In this document: in pieces, positions 13,701-24,934 of the stretch | Position numbering within the stretch: the stretch's first letter is position 1 | Layout: each line of letters begins with the position of its first letter | Assembly: GCA_012064415.1 (NCBI GenBank) | Contig: SSNU01000055.1 | Location: forward strand, 496,001-560,000 | DNA: 64,000 bases | From: Gyrodactylus bullatarudis | Lineage: Eukaryota; Platyhelminthes; Monogenea; Gyrodactylidea; Gyrodactylidae | Direction of reading: 5' to 3' | Notes under the pieces: generated by a model | Told to the model about the DNA's origin: nothing | Seen by the model: the letters and a program-made list of their open reading frames with translations, nothing else | Databases searched by the model: none | Translations under genes and position numbers: made by a program

Positions 13701-16700
13701 AATCGAATAATGTGGTCTTCAGAGGCAAATCTTTGCTTTAGCAAAAAGTAAATATGGTGCAAGATTGTCTCGCCGTCAACATCTTCTACAAATATCCAAA
13801 AGGCTTGACTTTGCTCATGGGTCTTTTCGTCCCAGAGGAAATCAGGAGTTAGAGTTAACTCAACCTGCAATGTCGATCGAGTAATTGGTTGAACATGAAC
13901 AGACATTTCCAGGCGAGGTAACTGATGAAGATATTTGTGTAGGGGCTTGCCCAATTTTGGAAGTCTAATTAATTCACCCAATTCATGATGGTTCATGTCG
14001 TAGAGACGATCAAAAGGAATAGACTTTTTTTCCAACTTTCTAATGACTTCATCGGGTAATTTTTTGAATTGTCTCAGTGGACACATGGATTCCCACATGC
14101 GCCTCTCGCACATTTTAGCCAGTGAGAGAGCAATGTCGGCAAGTTCAGCCCAACCCTTGTGGAGGACTATTTCAAAGATTGCTCTGAGTAGCCGATTTGC
14201 AGATTGAGTTATATAGACCATATCAGTCATGAGAGAGAAGCCTTCCAGTTTAAGACTAGAAATGTAAGCTTGTAGGAGACAATTAATCTTGGCTACAGGC
14301 TCATCGGCAGCTTCTTTAATGGGGATTGGAACTTTCTCCAATAGCTTGGCTAATTCAAATTTTTCCTCCTCTCTTACAGCCATGAATTTGAATTCGGAAG
14401 AGGCTGCGAATACACGAAAGATTTCAATTTCTGATAGACCGGGCTTCAACAACTTGTTATATGCTTGGACAGTTTCATGGGTCAAGTAGTAGTGTGAAGC
14501 AATTCGGCCAAGTTCTGTTGAATAAAATGCTCCAGACCGATGGTCATAACGTAAAAGTTGACTTTTTTCTAAAGCCAGTGCAGCACTATGGACGATTTCC
14601 TTTCTACGTCGATCGAGCCAGGGATCTATTTTATCTGACCCAGGTGGTATACCATAAAGAGATGGATTCCTCAACATTCTTATAAATAAATAGGTGTAAC
14701 CTAGCCAGGTAACAGCTTCCTTAACATTTGATATAGTCCCGAGGACAATTTCAGCATTAAGTAGGTCAGGCAACTTTGATATGAGTTGTGATTCTACTGG
14801 AAGTTGCTGGTTCATGAGTGAGAGATAGAATTGAAGTTCTGAATGATTGGTAATCAAGATACCTTCACCCTTTGTATCGTATTGAGGACGACCAGCTCTT
14901 CCCAACATTTGCATAACATCTAAGGCGCCTAGTTCAGTCCATTTACCTTTCTCTGGGCTGTAGATTTGAGTACCTTTGATGATGACAGTGTGAGCTGGTA
15001 AGTTAACACCCCAAGCAAGAGTAGCAGTGGAAACTAGTACCTGGATATGTCGATCAGCAAAGAGATCTTCAACTAGAGTTCTGTCAACCTTTGTCATACC
15101 GGCATGATGTATTCCAAAGCCAAACGGAAGTAAATCTTTGAGATCGCTATTCTTGACTTGTTCAGCTTCCGTACGAAGGACTTCAGTGGATGCATTTTTC
15201 TCTTTCATAAAGGCACCGAGAGAATCTTTCTCAAGACACATCTCTCGAAGTGCCTTTGCCGTTTTGGCGGTCTCTTTTCGTGAATGAACAAAAATGAGAA
15301 TTTGACTTTTACCAGCATGTTCCATTACTTTTTCATAGACAATTTCATTCATGATCTGGAATCTTTTAATGGCCTTCTTTTCGGTAATACCAATGTACTG
15401 TTGTTCCAATGGGACAGGTCTGTAGCTGTTGTCAAAATAGAAAAGACCTTTTTGAGGATCCACACGTAGGAAAGTGGCTACATCCTGATAATTGGGTAGT
15501 GTAGCTGAGAGGCCAACAAGCCGGACTCCGCCAATATCTTGATTGCTCTCACCAGCCTGAATACTTGTCTTGCCACTGGCAATATTTGCTTCGACTGTAC
15601 GTAGAGTTCTAGCAACGATAGCTTCAAGGATTGGACCTCTATCATCGTGAAGCAAATGAATTTCATCAAAGATTATTAATCTGACGAGGTTGATATACGT
15701 TCTCTCGTCTCCTCCACGCCTGGTTATAACATCCCACTTCTCCGGAGTGCAGACAATAACTTGAGCCTCGTGAATTTGATCTCTGCTCAACTGATGGTCA
15801 CCAGTTAGTTCTTCTACCTTGATGCCGTAGCTGCTAATTCGTTTAGTGAAGCTACCCACCATCTCTTGGACTAGGGATCGCATTGGGGCAATATATACGA
15901 TTTTGAATTCATCCTTTTTGATGCTACCGTCGGGATTGATGAATTTTCCAATTTCATGGAGAATACACAATAAAGCACAATTCGTTTTACCTGCACCCTG
16001 TTGATTGAAAAAGATTCATTAAAATTCGTCTTTTTGTCAGCAATAAAAATTTCGAAATACTCACAGTAGGAGCACAAATTAAGAGATTCTCATCTGATTC
16101 GAGAGCAGCATCACAAATGACACTTTGAATTCGATTGAGAGATTTGAAGCCATCAAAAGCAGCCTGGGCGTATGATGGAAGTTTTTCTATTTTTACCAGC
16201 TTCTCGTTATTGTCAAAAGCTTTCGGCTTCAATGCTGGCACATGGACTTCTTCGTAGGACTTTTTGGATTTTCTAAACGATCCATCTGGCAACTGACACT
16301 TTTTATTGGCCATCAAATGACCTCCTTGGTCGAATTGGAGTCTTTCCAAATCAATTTCGTTAATGGCGGTAACTGAAATATCTTCACCACTAACGATTGC
16401 CCGTAAAGGATCATCAAAATCTAGTCCTTGATTCTGAAAAGTTTAATTTTATGAGTAAAAGATGAAAAAATGAAGAGTAATTAGTTGAGAAAAAAAGGTT
16501 ACATTGCTACTTAGATTATTCAGATATCATAACTGGTGAATAAAAATATTGTATTCTTACCAGAGCACTCTTGCTTTTCTTGGAATTATCCTCAACTTCC
16601 ATCGTTTCCTTATCTTCAGTGTCCTGGAGTTGTTGAAGAATTTTCAAAGTAGATGATTCCAATTTCATTTTAGATTCAATTTCAAGTCTCTCTTGTGGAG

Positions 16701-17764
16701 TTTGGGCCTGAGCGAGAAGTGTACAATGTAAGATAAGAACACGATTCTTTCTAAGGACTTTCAAAAAACTGAATTGCTCGTAGCCAATTGCTTTGACTAG
16801 TTTATTTTCTAGGTCACGTCCATCTGTAGCTGTCTTGAGAATTTCTAAACATTCTTGAGCTTTCTTTTGGGCAACAACGGGGTCTTTAATTGATTTGGCG
16901 AGGTTCCTCTGCAACCAGAACGCATCAATCATTCTTGGATGCAAATTTTCTTCGTAATTGGAAATTTTACTATTCTGAATAGATGACTTGACAACACTTT
17001 CCTCTTGTATTTCCTCAGTAACCATGTCATCCTCCTCTTCATCGTCATCTTTGATCTCTCCGTAAGCGTTTACATCATCCTAAAATAAATACATTGAATA
17101 TTTGAGTTGGCTAAAATAATTTTCATGAACTTACCTCCTCATCAGAATCTTCGAACTGAAGGTTTATACCATAATTCTCATCAAGGGCATCTTCCTGGAC
17201 AGTTCTTACGCTATCATCTTTCCAGTCTGTTATTTTCTTTGAGAGATTCATAAAAATATTGTAACGCTCATCAGGAAGGACTCCGATTAATTCTTGAACT
17301 TCTTTACGTTTAGACTTTTCACTTGTTTTAGTATTTTTGAGTACTGAAAGAATTTCATCAGCAGCACCACAAAGAATCTCACGAGATTGATCACCCAGAG
17401 CCTCTTGAATGCAGTGAAGAATGTATTCATAAGTCTTTTTGGTTTCAGGAGTTTTGGGATGATAGAGAATACCAGCAATATCTTCCAGATTGTCAGACAT
17501 TAGGCTAGAATGATTTTTGGTGATATCCATTTGATTCTCATCTCTTTTAATACGCTTAGATTTCTTTTCTTCAAGTTGTGGAGGTTTGGATCTCAATACT
17601 TTATTACCCATTTCTTGAATTTTAACCTTGCCAGAAATGGAGGTGACTTCTCCAGTAGCCTCATTTCTTGGGCGTCTATCTATGAGAGATCTATCTGCAC
17701 TAAGTACAAGATTAGAATTGACTTTGTATTCAAATTGAAGCTGTCTAGCTGTACTATCTGCCAT
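10722..17764 (-). CDS. SNRNP200: U5 snRNP 200 kDa helicase (Brr2)
   Basis: Ski2-like DExD/H RNA helicase of the spliceosome that unwinds U4/U6. Seven exons on the minus strand: 17135-17764, 16561-17079, 16065-16433, 13345-15997, 12336-13279, 11002-12279, 10722-10937. They sum to 6609 nt, 2202 aa, close to the usual ~2140. The N-terminus [14 protein letters not shown] is the family's signature and fixes the start. Cassette 1 has intact motifs: GAGKT at about residue 507 (split from the preceding CAPT by an intron), DEIH at about 617, SATLPN and [10 protein letters not shown], followed by winged-helix and Sec63 units. Cassette 2 has GSGKT at about 1371 and ADELH, but a diverged motif III (GLSHS), matching the inactive second cassette known in the family. 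The C-terminal Sec63/Ig-like end is [14 protein letters not shown]. Introns are 55-127 nt. It is divergently paired with the NOA1-like gene. Confidence 0.97.
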
Positions 17765-17856
17765 AGGTTTAAAAGATTTGAACGATAATTCAAATATTTG
17801 AATATTCAAAACAAGTGTTGAATCATTGGCTATATTTGTTTCAATTTTTAAGAAAT
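17765..17856. promoter_or_regulatory. Bidirectional promoter/5'UTR interval, SNRNP200 / NOA1-like
   Basis: Only 92 nt separate the two divergent start codons, so both 5' UTRs and the core promoter must lie here or overlap the neighbouring CDS. The interval is AT-rich with no obvious TATA element; it contains the near-palindromic word CAAATATTTGAATATTC. Confidence 0.5.
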
Positions 17857-19859
17857 ATGAAAATTTTTCATCTTTGCAGATTTTCATCGGCAGTTCAGCA
17901 AAATCTGAAAATTATACCATATTCTAGAGATCAAAAAGAAGTTATTGGAAATAAAATTATTAATTGTGGTTCTAAATATTACAATGAAGGCAAAAAACTC
18001 TCAGAAACTAAATCGATTCAGAGCTTCTCAACCAAATTGAAATGTAAAGGTTGTGGCTCTCCTTTTCAGACTAAGAATCCTGAATATCCTGGATATTTGG
18101 ATCATATATACTTGGACCTTCTCGATAAAGCTCAATCTGATGCTAGTAAACAATCTCAGGATAAATTAAATAGTGATTTTATTTGCTTTCACTGTGAAAA
18201 TTATTCACTTCCAGAGGGATTTTTATCTGAAACTTATCAAACTTACCTTGATGAAACTATTATTGAAGATATTGGCAATGTCAACAGAATTGTCCTTTAC
18301 TGTGTTGATATGACCAACTTTCCACATTGTATATCAAAAGATACTTTTTCCCTCTTTTCTAATTCCCAGTTTATTTTGTGTCTAACCAAATGTGATCTCA
18401 ACCCAATTGATAAGCAAACATCGCTTAATCGTTGGAAATTTATGGTTGAGAAGAGATTCGAAGAAATAGCCAAGTCAATTGAAACTGGTTTCAGTTCGGA
18501 AAGAATCCTTTTTACTTGTTTTATTAGCAGTAAGAATGGATATGGCATAGACCAGCTTAATGATTTCTTACTTTCCAAACACTTTATGAGGCAACAAACC
18601 AGTTTTCCCATTGTCGGTTGTATAAACAGTGGAAAGTCTTCCTTGTTCAATCGTTTATTGTTGTCAGATGCTTGTAGTCCTGGTGTAAGAAATTCTATTC
18701 AACGTAGTAAAGTGTCAGTCATGCCTGGTTCAACCTCTGGAGTTCTTTGGTTTCCTAGAAATAGAATGACATTAAATCAACGTTACTTTAGAGGTACTGT
18801 TCTTAAAGAAGAAAAGATTTTGAACAAAAATTCTCCCGGCAAAAATGTTAATGGTTACAAGATTTTTCCTGAAAAAAGTGTTATCATTAGCTCTATTCAT
18901 GATTCTGAAGTCAAGGCAGAGAAAGAGCCTTTATTAATCGACAGTGTTACAATCAAAAAGTCTTCCAAAGATGTAAACTTGACTGATAACGGATTGTATT
19001 TCACCGAAAAAGAAATCTACCATGATAAAAACCTTTCTGATGATTTGGAACATTCCAAAGAATACCTTGAGCCAAGAGAGTTATCGAAAAATGTGAAACT
19101 TCTTAGAAATTTCAACTTGAAAAATGGATTCTTTGATACTCCCCCTGTATACTCTGATTCTTATGTAAGTTATACCAATGTATTTTATGAAATTTTTTCA
19201 AATAATTTCCAAAATAATTACAGCTTCTAGGAACTGAACTATCAAAAAGTGAATATATTAGCCTCTTTAATGAAATTGGGACTTTTAGGCTAGACAAAAC
19301 CCCTTCATTTATCAAGCCAAGAGTATTCTCCATTCGCCAGGGAATGGTTATCGCTATATCATGTTTCTCAGCAATTATTATTGACAAGCTTGTTAATTGT
19401 GAGACAATTTATGTCAACTTACAGACTCCGCTTCCTATTCATATTTTCACAACTGACCAAATGGACTCTTACTACGATCAATATCATAATAGTCTCCTGT
19501 CTGAAAATGTTGAAATTTCCACTTTCAGACGAGAAATTTTCACCAAACAAATTCGTAAAAATCTCGAAAATAACCATGTTTTTTCTCTGAGTGAGGACAG
19601 CCTTTACTCGACTAAACCTACTATAAGAATAAACAAGGAAATAGTCTTGTCAGATCTTGGTTGGCTAGGCATTGCGCCAAAGGTAGACCCAAATGATGAT
19701 AAAAAAGATTCACGGACAATTTCCTTGAGAGTAGCCACATTTTCTCGGCTTAGCCCAACCAGATTTATCAACATTAGACTTCATCCCCTGTTGCCTCATG
19801 TTCTAACTCGTAGAGGAAATAGAATTCCCTACTCAAGGGAGTATTATGGTATGAAATAA
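17857..19859 (+). CDS. NOA1: NOA1/YqeH-type circularly permuted mitochondrial GTPase
   Basis: Predicted GTPase acting in mitochondrial ribosome assembly. Two exons (17857-19164, 19224-19859; 59-nt intron) give 647 aa. An N-terminal zinc module has CKGCG (Cys63, Cys66) and CFHC (Cys110, Cys113) with the family's PGYL motif between. The GTPase motifs are in permuted order: G4 TKCD (177-180), G5-like SSK (about 224), G1 GCINSGKS (254-261), then G3 DTPP late in exon 1. The usual G3 is DTPG, so the proline is a small oddity. The ATG at 17857 is chosen because it is the first in frame and starts a basic, mitochondrial-presequence-like stretch (MKIFHLCRFSSAV). Its 3' end faces PPP1R7 with 34 nt between. 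Confidence 0.85.
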
Positions 19860-19893
19860 TATGTATTTGTAAATATATAAATGTATCAGTTTG

Positions 19894-20892
19894 CTATTTA
19901 ATTCCTGTGAGATTTGCATCCAACTGTTTGAGCTTTGGTAAAGCAAGCATAACTTTTCTAGCATAGGCTGTGTCTGGAGATTTCTTCTCCACATCCGTAT
20001 AATAGATTGGATTTCTTTCAATGTACAAAGTTTCTAGACTTGGAAGGCACTGGAGTTTAGGTATTTCAGACCACTCTTCAATTTTGTTATCGTTGCACCA
20101 TAGATCTGTAAGCTTAATTAATCCGGAGAGACCATTCAAATGTTTAATGCGATTATTGCCCAGGTCAAGAATCTCGAGATTCACCAGAGAATCAAGGCCT
20201 TCAATTTCAGAAATTCCGTTAAAAGATATATACAACTCCTTAAGGTTTTTCAAGGTTAATAGGTTTTCCAATTTTGTAATTCTGTTATTCTGGATACTGA
20301 TTAATTTCAGGTTGACAAGCTGGTCGATATTCTCAATCTTTGTAATTTTATTGTCTCCCAAAAATAGCTGTGATAATTCTAAATTATTTTCAAGATTTTC
20401 GATTTTTCTTATTCGATTTGAGCCAAGCTCAAGCATTTTGAGTTTCTTTAATTTTTCAAGGTTATTTATCATCGTTATTTTATTTTTCACCAAATACAGT
20501 TGTTCCAAATCAATCAATTCTTCGATATTTTCAATCATAGAAATTCGGTTAAAGCTCAAATCAAGAGATGTCAGCTTGGTAAGCTCTTCCAGATTTTCAA
20601 TCTTTTCAATTTGATTATCATAAAACTCAATTGAGGTGAGAGTATCTTTAACACAAGATAGATTTTCAATTTTTTTGATCAAGTTATTTCTAAAGCAGAT
20701 GAAATTGACCTTTTTGAACCGTTCCAGGTGTGAGATTTTACATATTCGATGATGTTCCAAATTAATTTCTTCTGTTTCATCAGGTATACCTTCTATATCA
20801 GAGATTAAAAATTGTTTAACGGGTTCGTTATCGCTCAAGTCAATATGTTCAATTCCAGGTGTATTTTCCTTTTTTTTATCGGTAGAATTCAT
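19894..20892 (-). CDS. PPP1R7: Protein phosphatase 1 regulatory subunit 7 (Sds22)
   Basis: Leucine-rich-repeat protein that binds PP1 catalytic subunits. Single exon of 332 aa, no introns. After an acidic N-terminus come eleven to twelve tandem 22-residue SDS22-type LRRs (NRIRKIENLENN, NKITKIENIDQL and similar), ending in the LRR cap (YTDVEKKSPDTAYARKV, LPKLKQLDA). Length and cap match the family. The start ATG at 20892 is the first in frame and lies 63 nt from the EMC7 start on the other strand. The minus-strand stop lies 34 nt past the NOA1-like stop, so the mature 3' UTRs probably overlap. Confidence 0.95.
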   Translation of the reverse strand: MNSTDKKKENTPGIEHIDLSDNEPVKQFLISDIEGIPDETEEINLEHHRICKISHLERFKKVNFICFRNNLIKKIENLSCVKDTLTSIEFYDNQIEKIENLEELTKLTSLDLSFNRISMIENIEELIDLEQLYLVKNKITMINNLEKLKKLKMLELGSNRIRKIENLENNLELSQLFLGDNKITKIENIDQLVNLKLISIQNNRITKLENLLTLKNLKELYISFNGISEIEGLDSLVNLEILDLGNNRIKHLNGLSGLIKLTDLWCNDNKIEEWSEIPKLQCLPSLETLYIERNPIYYTDVEKKSPDTAYARKVMLALPKLKQLDANLTGIK

Positions 20893-20955
20893 TTTTCTGA
20901 CTGACTAAAACAATGAATACTACTTTTCTTATTTGAGAATTTTTGATTTTTCAAG
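20893..20955. promoter_or_regulatory. Bidirectional promoter/5'UTR interval, PPP1R7 / EMC7
   Basis: Just 63 nt lie between divergent start codons, the shortest such interval in the window. It is AT-rich with the repeat CTGACTGACT next to the PPP1R7 start and no TATA box. Confidence 0.5.
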
Positions 20956-21669
20956 ATGATCCTTCAAGTTTCGATCTTGTTCATCTCTTTAATCTTCTCA
21001 AATGCTAATGAAGAGCCCAGGACTGTTTATATTCATGGAAATTTAGAGAATTCTAAAGAGCATACCTCTGACTGGGCTGCATTAGCTGTCATAAATTTGG
21101 ATGGAGGCTTAATTAAAGGTTTTGTAAGTGCTAATGGCTCCTTTACGATTCATAACGTACCAGTTGGGACCTCTTGGATGATGGAAGTGATCCATCCTCA
21201 ATATGTTTATCGTCCTCTGAGAATTGATATAAACCAAAAAGGTAAAATTAGAGCCAGACTCTATAATGCTCTCAAGCCAAACGAAGTTGTTTCTGTTCCC
21301 TATCCACTTACATTCAAGCTAATGGGGAAGCCACAGTATTTCCAACCTAGGGAACAATTAAGAACGTTGGATATGCTCATGAATCCAAGCATTATTCTTA
21401 TGCTAATAGTCTCAGTATTCATATTCATAATGCCAAAGTTTATGGATGATCCGGAAATTCAAAAACTAACTCAAATGCGTGGTAATCCCACAAATTTGAA
21501 TGAAATGCTATCCTCATTATCTGGTGTTAGCACTCCAAAGTCCTCAGGAAGACTCAAAAGCTCATACGATCCAAACCAAGGCATTCCAAACAGTTATTCA
21601 ACAGCTAAAGGAGTCTGTTCTTCTTCTGGTGGTCAATCTAAAAAATATGTAAAAAATAGAAAAAATTAG
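20956..21669 (+). CDS. EMC7: ER membrane protein complex subunit 7
   Basis: Subunit of the EMC insertase for transmembrane proteins. Single exon of 237 aa. Residues 1-17 are a signal peptide (MILQVSILFISLIFSNA), followed by the lumenal beta-sandwich domain (about 25-125, with SFTIHNVPVGTSW and IHPQYVYRPLRIDI). A transmembrane helix is at about 144-160 (PSIILMLIVSVFIFIMP), and the cytosolic tail includes the conserved DPEIQK and a NEMLSSLSG stretch. Length matches the family. It shares a 63-nt divergent interval with PPP1R7. Confidence 0.93.
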   Translation: MILQVSILFISLIFSNANEEPRTVYIHGNLENSKEHTSDWAALAVINLDGGLIKGFVSANGSFTIHNVPVGTSWMMEVIHPQYVYRPLRIDINQKGKIRARLYNALKPNEVVSVPYPLTFKLMGKPQYFQPREQLRTLDMLMNPSIILMLIVSVFIFIMPKFMDDPEIQKLTQMRGNPTNLNEMLSSLSGVSTPKSSGRLKSSYDPNQGIPNSYSTAKGVCSSSGGQSKKYVKNRKN

Positions 21670-21734
21670 ACCTCCCCGAATAATTATTACATGCAAAATC
21701 ATTTGATGTTAAAGAAAATTATTTGTCTCTACTA

Positions 21735-21740
21735 ATAAAA
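21735..21740 (+). terminator. Poly(A) signal of EMC7
   Basis: AATAAA occurs 65 nt after the EMC7 stop, in an A-rich tract. Confidence 0.6.
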
Positions 21741-23265
21741 AATATTTCATACACAAAACTGTTGTTCTCTTAAAGTTTAAGGTTTGAACATAAACTTTGT
21801 GATCAGAAAAATGACCTTCTCTATATGGTCGACAAAAAAATTGTGTGAAGCTAATTTAGAAAATAATTTTTTTGTTCTTTTCACTGATAACTTGTACTAT
21901 AAATGTTCCCGTCAAACTTTAATCGATACACCACTGATGAAAAAATAATTGCCAATTACTTTTTTATTGCCATATTTTATAAGCTTTATTTATTACTAAC
22001 GACTCGTTAGTATATATGTATAAGATTTTTATTTGAAAAAGTTAGTAAAATAGTTATGATTATCTGGTACATAAATTGAAATAATAGGAATTATCTGGGA
22101 GATCTTTAGGTTTTTAAAAACATCAAAATTAAGTTGAAATCTGTGTCTTAAGGGATGAAGCGTTGTAAGAAGGATCGTGAAACCTCTAGATGAGCGAAGG
22201 TGGTAATTTCGATTGACAGTATGTGGGATCTTGTGATAGAGTACAGCAGAAAATGCGATTCTTCTCAGCCAGATGGGGTAAAGATCAGCCTTGTCTAAAA
22301 GTTGTTTATATGAGTAAGGGCCAAAGCATGAACGGAGGAATTGAAATTGGAGGTAGTAACGAGTAAGAAGATACTAATAGATGGTCAGGATTTAAAAAAT
22401 CTTTTTAAATTAGAATTTTTAAAGAAGAAATTGAACTCTGTTTCCGATTTTCATCTATTTGGCTCAAAATATGATTTCATCACATGAGTTACTCATGATG
22501 AGTAGATATAAAGTTGAAAAAATAACCCAAAAAATGAATTTTTCGACAATCCATGTAAATCACTGGAGTTTTGATGCTTTGATATTTTAGCCTAAAAAAT
22601 AATAAGCAGGTCATCAAAGTACAACTAATACATTCCATTAAAATATTCACATTAAATATTGTAAACGCGTAAATTTGAACGAGTATTTTGAATGAATTAT
22701 TCTAACCAATCAAGTTCCATTTAGTTTCATAGGTAAATAACCACGAAAAATCGTTACAGAATAAGGAAAGTGCTAGAGAATACTGGTTTTGAATAACCAT
22801 AAATCTGTATCATTCAGAGTTTCCGTAATTTTAACAAAACTAGGGTTGACGCCTTTAAATAGAAAACTTTATTCTGTGCACAATGTGAGAGAATGCTTAT
22901 TTTCTATCAAAAAAAGTTTATACTGTAGTAGATGAAAAATCTTTTTGTGTGATGCTTTTTTCCTTCCACATATCTACCTATTACCTATCTATATATTCAA
23001 TCAATCATAATTGTTAAATATTCCCAGTATATTTTTACTGAAACACAATGTATTTCCCAATTAAAAATCAATTTTCCATGTGTTCTGAAAATCACAAATC
23101 ATTGAAGGGAGCGAGCAAAAAAAACACACCTAGAAAGAAAAATCGTGAATGCTTTCCATAGATGACTCATGATAAAGTTACAACATTTCTAACAAGGTTT
23201 TTACTTTTAACAAGAAAAAAATCGAAAGAAAAGGATAAAACGGCTGAGTGTATAATTTTTTTGCG
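21741..23265. other. Intergenic region with one retroelement fragment
   Basis: AT-rich DNA between EMC7 and the orphan gene. Apart from the minus-strand reverse-transcriptase-like fragment at 22029-22373, which is clearly less AT-rich, I see no gene or structured element. Confidence 0.6.
22029..22373 (-). pseudogene. C-terminal fragment of a non-LTR retrotransposon polyprotein
   Basis: A minus-strand open frame of about 114 codons, with no ATG at its start and an in-frame stop just upstream (22374-22376), ends at TAA 22029-22031. Segments such as RYYLQFQFLRSCFGPYSYK, KADLYPIWLRRIAF and NRNYHLRSSRGF resemble the poorly conserved tail after the reverse-transcriptase domain in Jockey/CR1-like elements. 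No RT catalytic motif remains. The family call is from general resemblance only. Confidence 0.4.
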
Positions 23266-23331
23266 TAGATTTAATTTATAAATGGCGCCTTTTACGGTGT
23301 AAGCCATGGCAAAGCCAAAGAAATTGCCTGC

Positions 23332-23874
23332 ATGTCAGACGTGGAAAGAAATTTCCTTGAAGAAGAGGAAAAGTATGGCAAAGTTGATGTTGTAAGGACA
23401 ATGGAAAAGTATTTGAGGATACATTTGAATTACTCCATTGATGATATGACAATGTCCACAATAATTGTCCTAAGACGTATTGCCCAGACATCGTGGACAG
23501 AGGAGGCAAAGAACATTGTCCTCGAATTGGCCAATGCAGTCCTAAGTCTCATGACAATGGATAGAGAAATTATCGACAACTTTAATAGAGCTGTTGGCAA
23601 AGGTCTTTTGATTTATGATAGCTATTGCTTTTATCCCAGTTCAGATGTGGAAGAAAGAGTTCTCATTGAATTCGAGGCAGTGAATCCATTCCTCAAGAAT
23701 CAGAATATCCAATACATCAGTGATTTACTGGCCAGTGTCCTACGCTGCCTGGCCTTTATGAGACAAAATCAATATTTTGAACAAACACATTGTAAGCCTT
23801 GCCCAAAGTACAGCTCTCTAGTTATCGCTGATGTAGTCAGAGAACTTGGCCAGGGAAATGCTATTTATAGATGA
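23332..23874 (+). CDS. Orphan 180-aa protein, function unknown
   Basis: I do not recognise this protein. It is a clear single-exon open frame with coding composition, predicted largely helical, with acidic N-terminal runs (FLEEEEKYGKVDVV) and four cysteines, two in HCKPCP. It has no signal peptide or membrane segment from this start. The frame is open upstream to 23275 with no ATG, and a good splice acceptor (TTTTTTTGCGTAG) ends at 23268. A 5' UTR intron or an upstream coding exon with a different acceptor is therefore possible. Two out-of-frame ATGs (23282, 23305) precede the chosen one, giving short upstream ORFs of 6 and about 29 codons. A poly(A) signal follows at 24062. Confidence 0.65.
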   Translation: MSDVERNFLEEEEKYGKVDVVRTMEKYLRIHLNYSIDDMTMSTIIVLRRIAQTSWTEEAKNIVLELANAVLSLMTMDREIIDNFNRAVGKGLLIYDSYCFYPSSDVEERVLIEFEAVNPFLKNQNIQYISDLLASVLRCLAFMRQNQYFEQTHCKPCPKYSSLVIADVVRELGQGNAIYR

Positions 23875-24061
23875 TAATTATCATTCGAATTTTTGAATAC
23901 CCTTCAGAAGAGCATCATTTTTATAGTGATTGGTTGAAAAAAAAGTTGAAGTTAAAACATTTTTTTGGAAAAAAAGTTAAAATGTACTCTGATTTCAAAC
24001 CATCTTGGAATCCAGTTTCAAGATAATATGAATTTAAAAACATATTTGATTTATTTGACTA

Positions 24062-24067
24062 AATAAA
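24062..24067 (+). terminator. Poly(A) signal after the orphan gene
   Basis: AATAAA about 190 nt after the stop codon. Confidence 0.5.
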
Positions 24068-24934
24068 AGCTGCTTTTTTTGAAAGTAAGCCTGTTAGAAT
24101 TCTGTTTGCAAGATTTACAAGAATTAATTTTATCAGTTTAAATTCCCACCAAGAATTTTCGCGCACTTTTTAATTCTGAATCAATCTAATGAAAATAGTT
24201 GAACTTTATCATCTACTACTGACCAATTGATCAATTGTAATGAAAGAAAATATGGGAATATGTAAAAATGATCTCTAGAATGATCAAAAGTGTGAACTGA
24301 ATCGATAGGGTACAATTTAGGCTACCGACAAAAAACTCTTCTAAAAATGAATGCAACATATATTCTACGAGAAAAAAGCATTAATCTTGGTTAGTACATA
24401 GTAGAGATTAATAATAAAAAAATGTAAGTATAAAAGTTCTCGAAACTGTTAACGCATTCCTGTATAGGATGTAAACACTTGTTATAAATTTGTACTAATG
24501 AAATATGATTCTATACATTTTTATGTGTGTCTTCTCGTATTTGTAATGCAAAACATTTTGTCCACAATTTATAATAATTACGTAATAATTTCCAGAATAA
24601 ATTTTTGTTTGTTTGAATAAACGTTATTACAGTTGAGGGACAAAAATCAAATTTAAAGATTTGAAATTCTCTTTTCAAAAATGGTTCTTAATAATTTGAA
24701 TCTTGCGTAAAAAATATTAATTCAATTAAAAATATAAATTAATTTGTAGTTTTGTGCCATGATGTCCTAATCTATGCGATATTTTAAAATCATTCACTAT
24801 GTCTTAGTGATTTAAAGTTGTAAATGATTCTGAGATATTTTAAACGTTTTTTATTTTAATTTTATTTTTAAATAAAACTGCATGGAGTTTAATTGAATGA
24901 GGTAGATCTATCATTGATCCTCTATCATCTATAG
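24068..24934. other. Intergenic stretch, nothing recognised
   Basis: AT-rich sequence without splice-supported open frames or inverted repeats that I can see. It may hold upstream exons or the promoter of the gene whose exons begin at about 24935. Confidence 0.4.

Noticed and set aside
22141..22380. GC-richer patch considered as an RNA gene
   Set aside because: It translates as one open frame on the minus strand resembling a retroelement tail, which explains the composition better.
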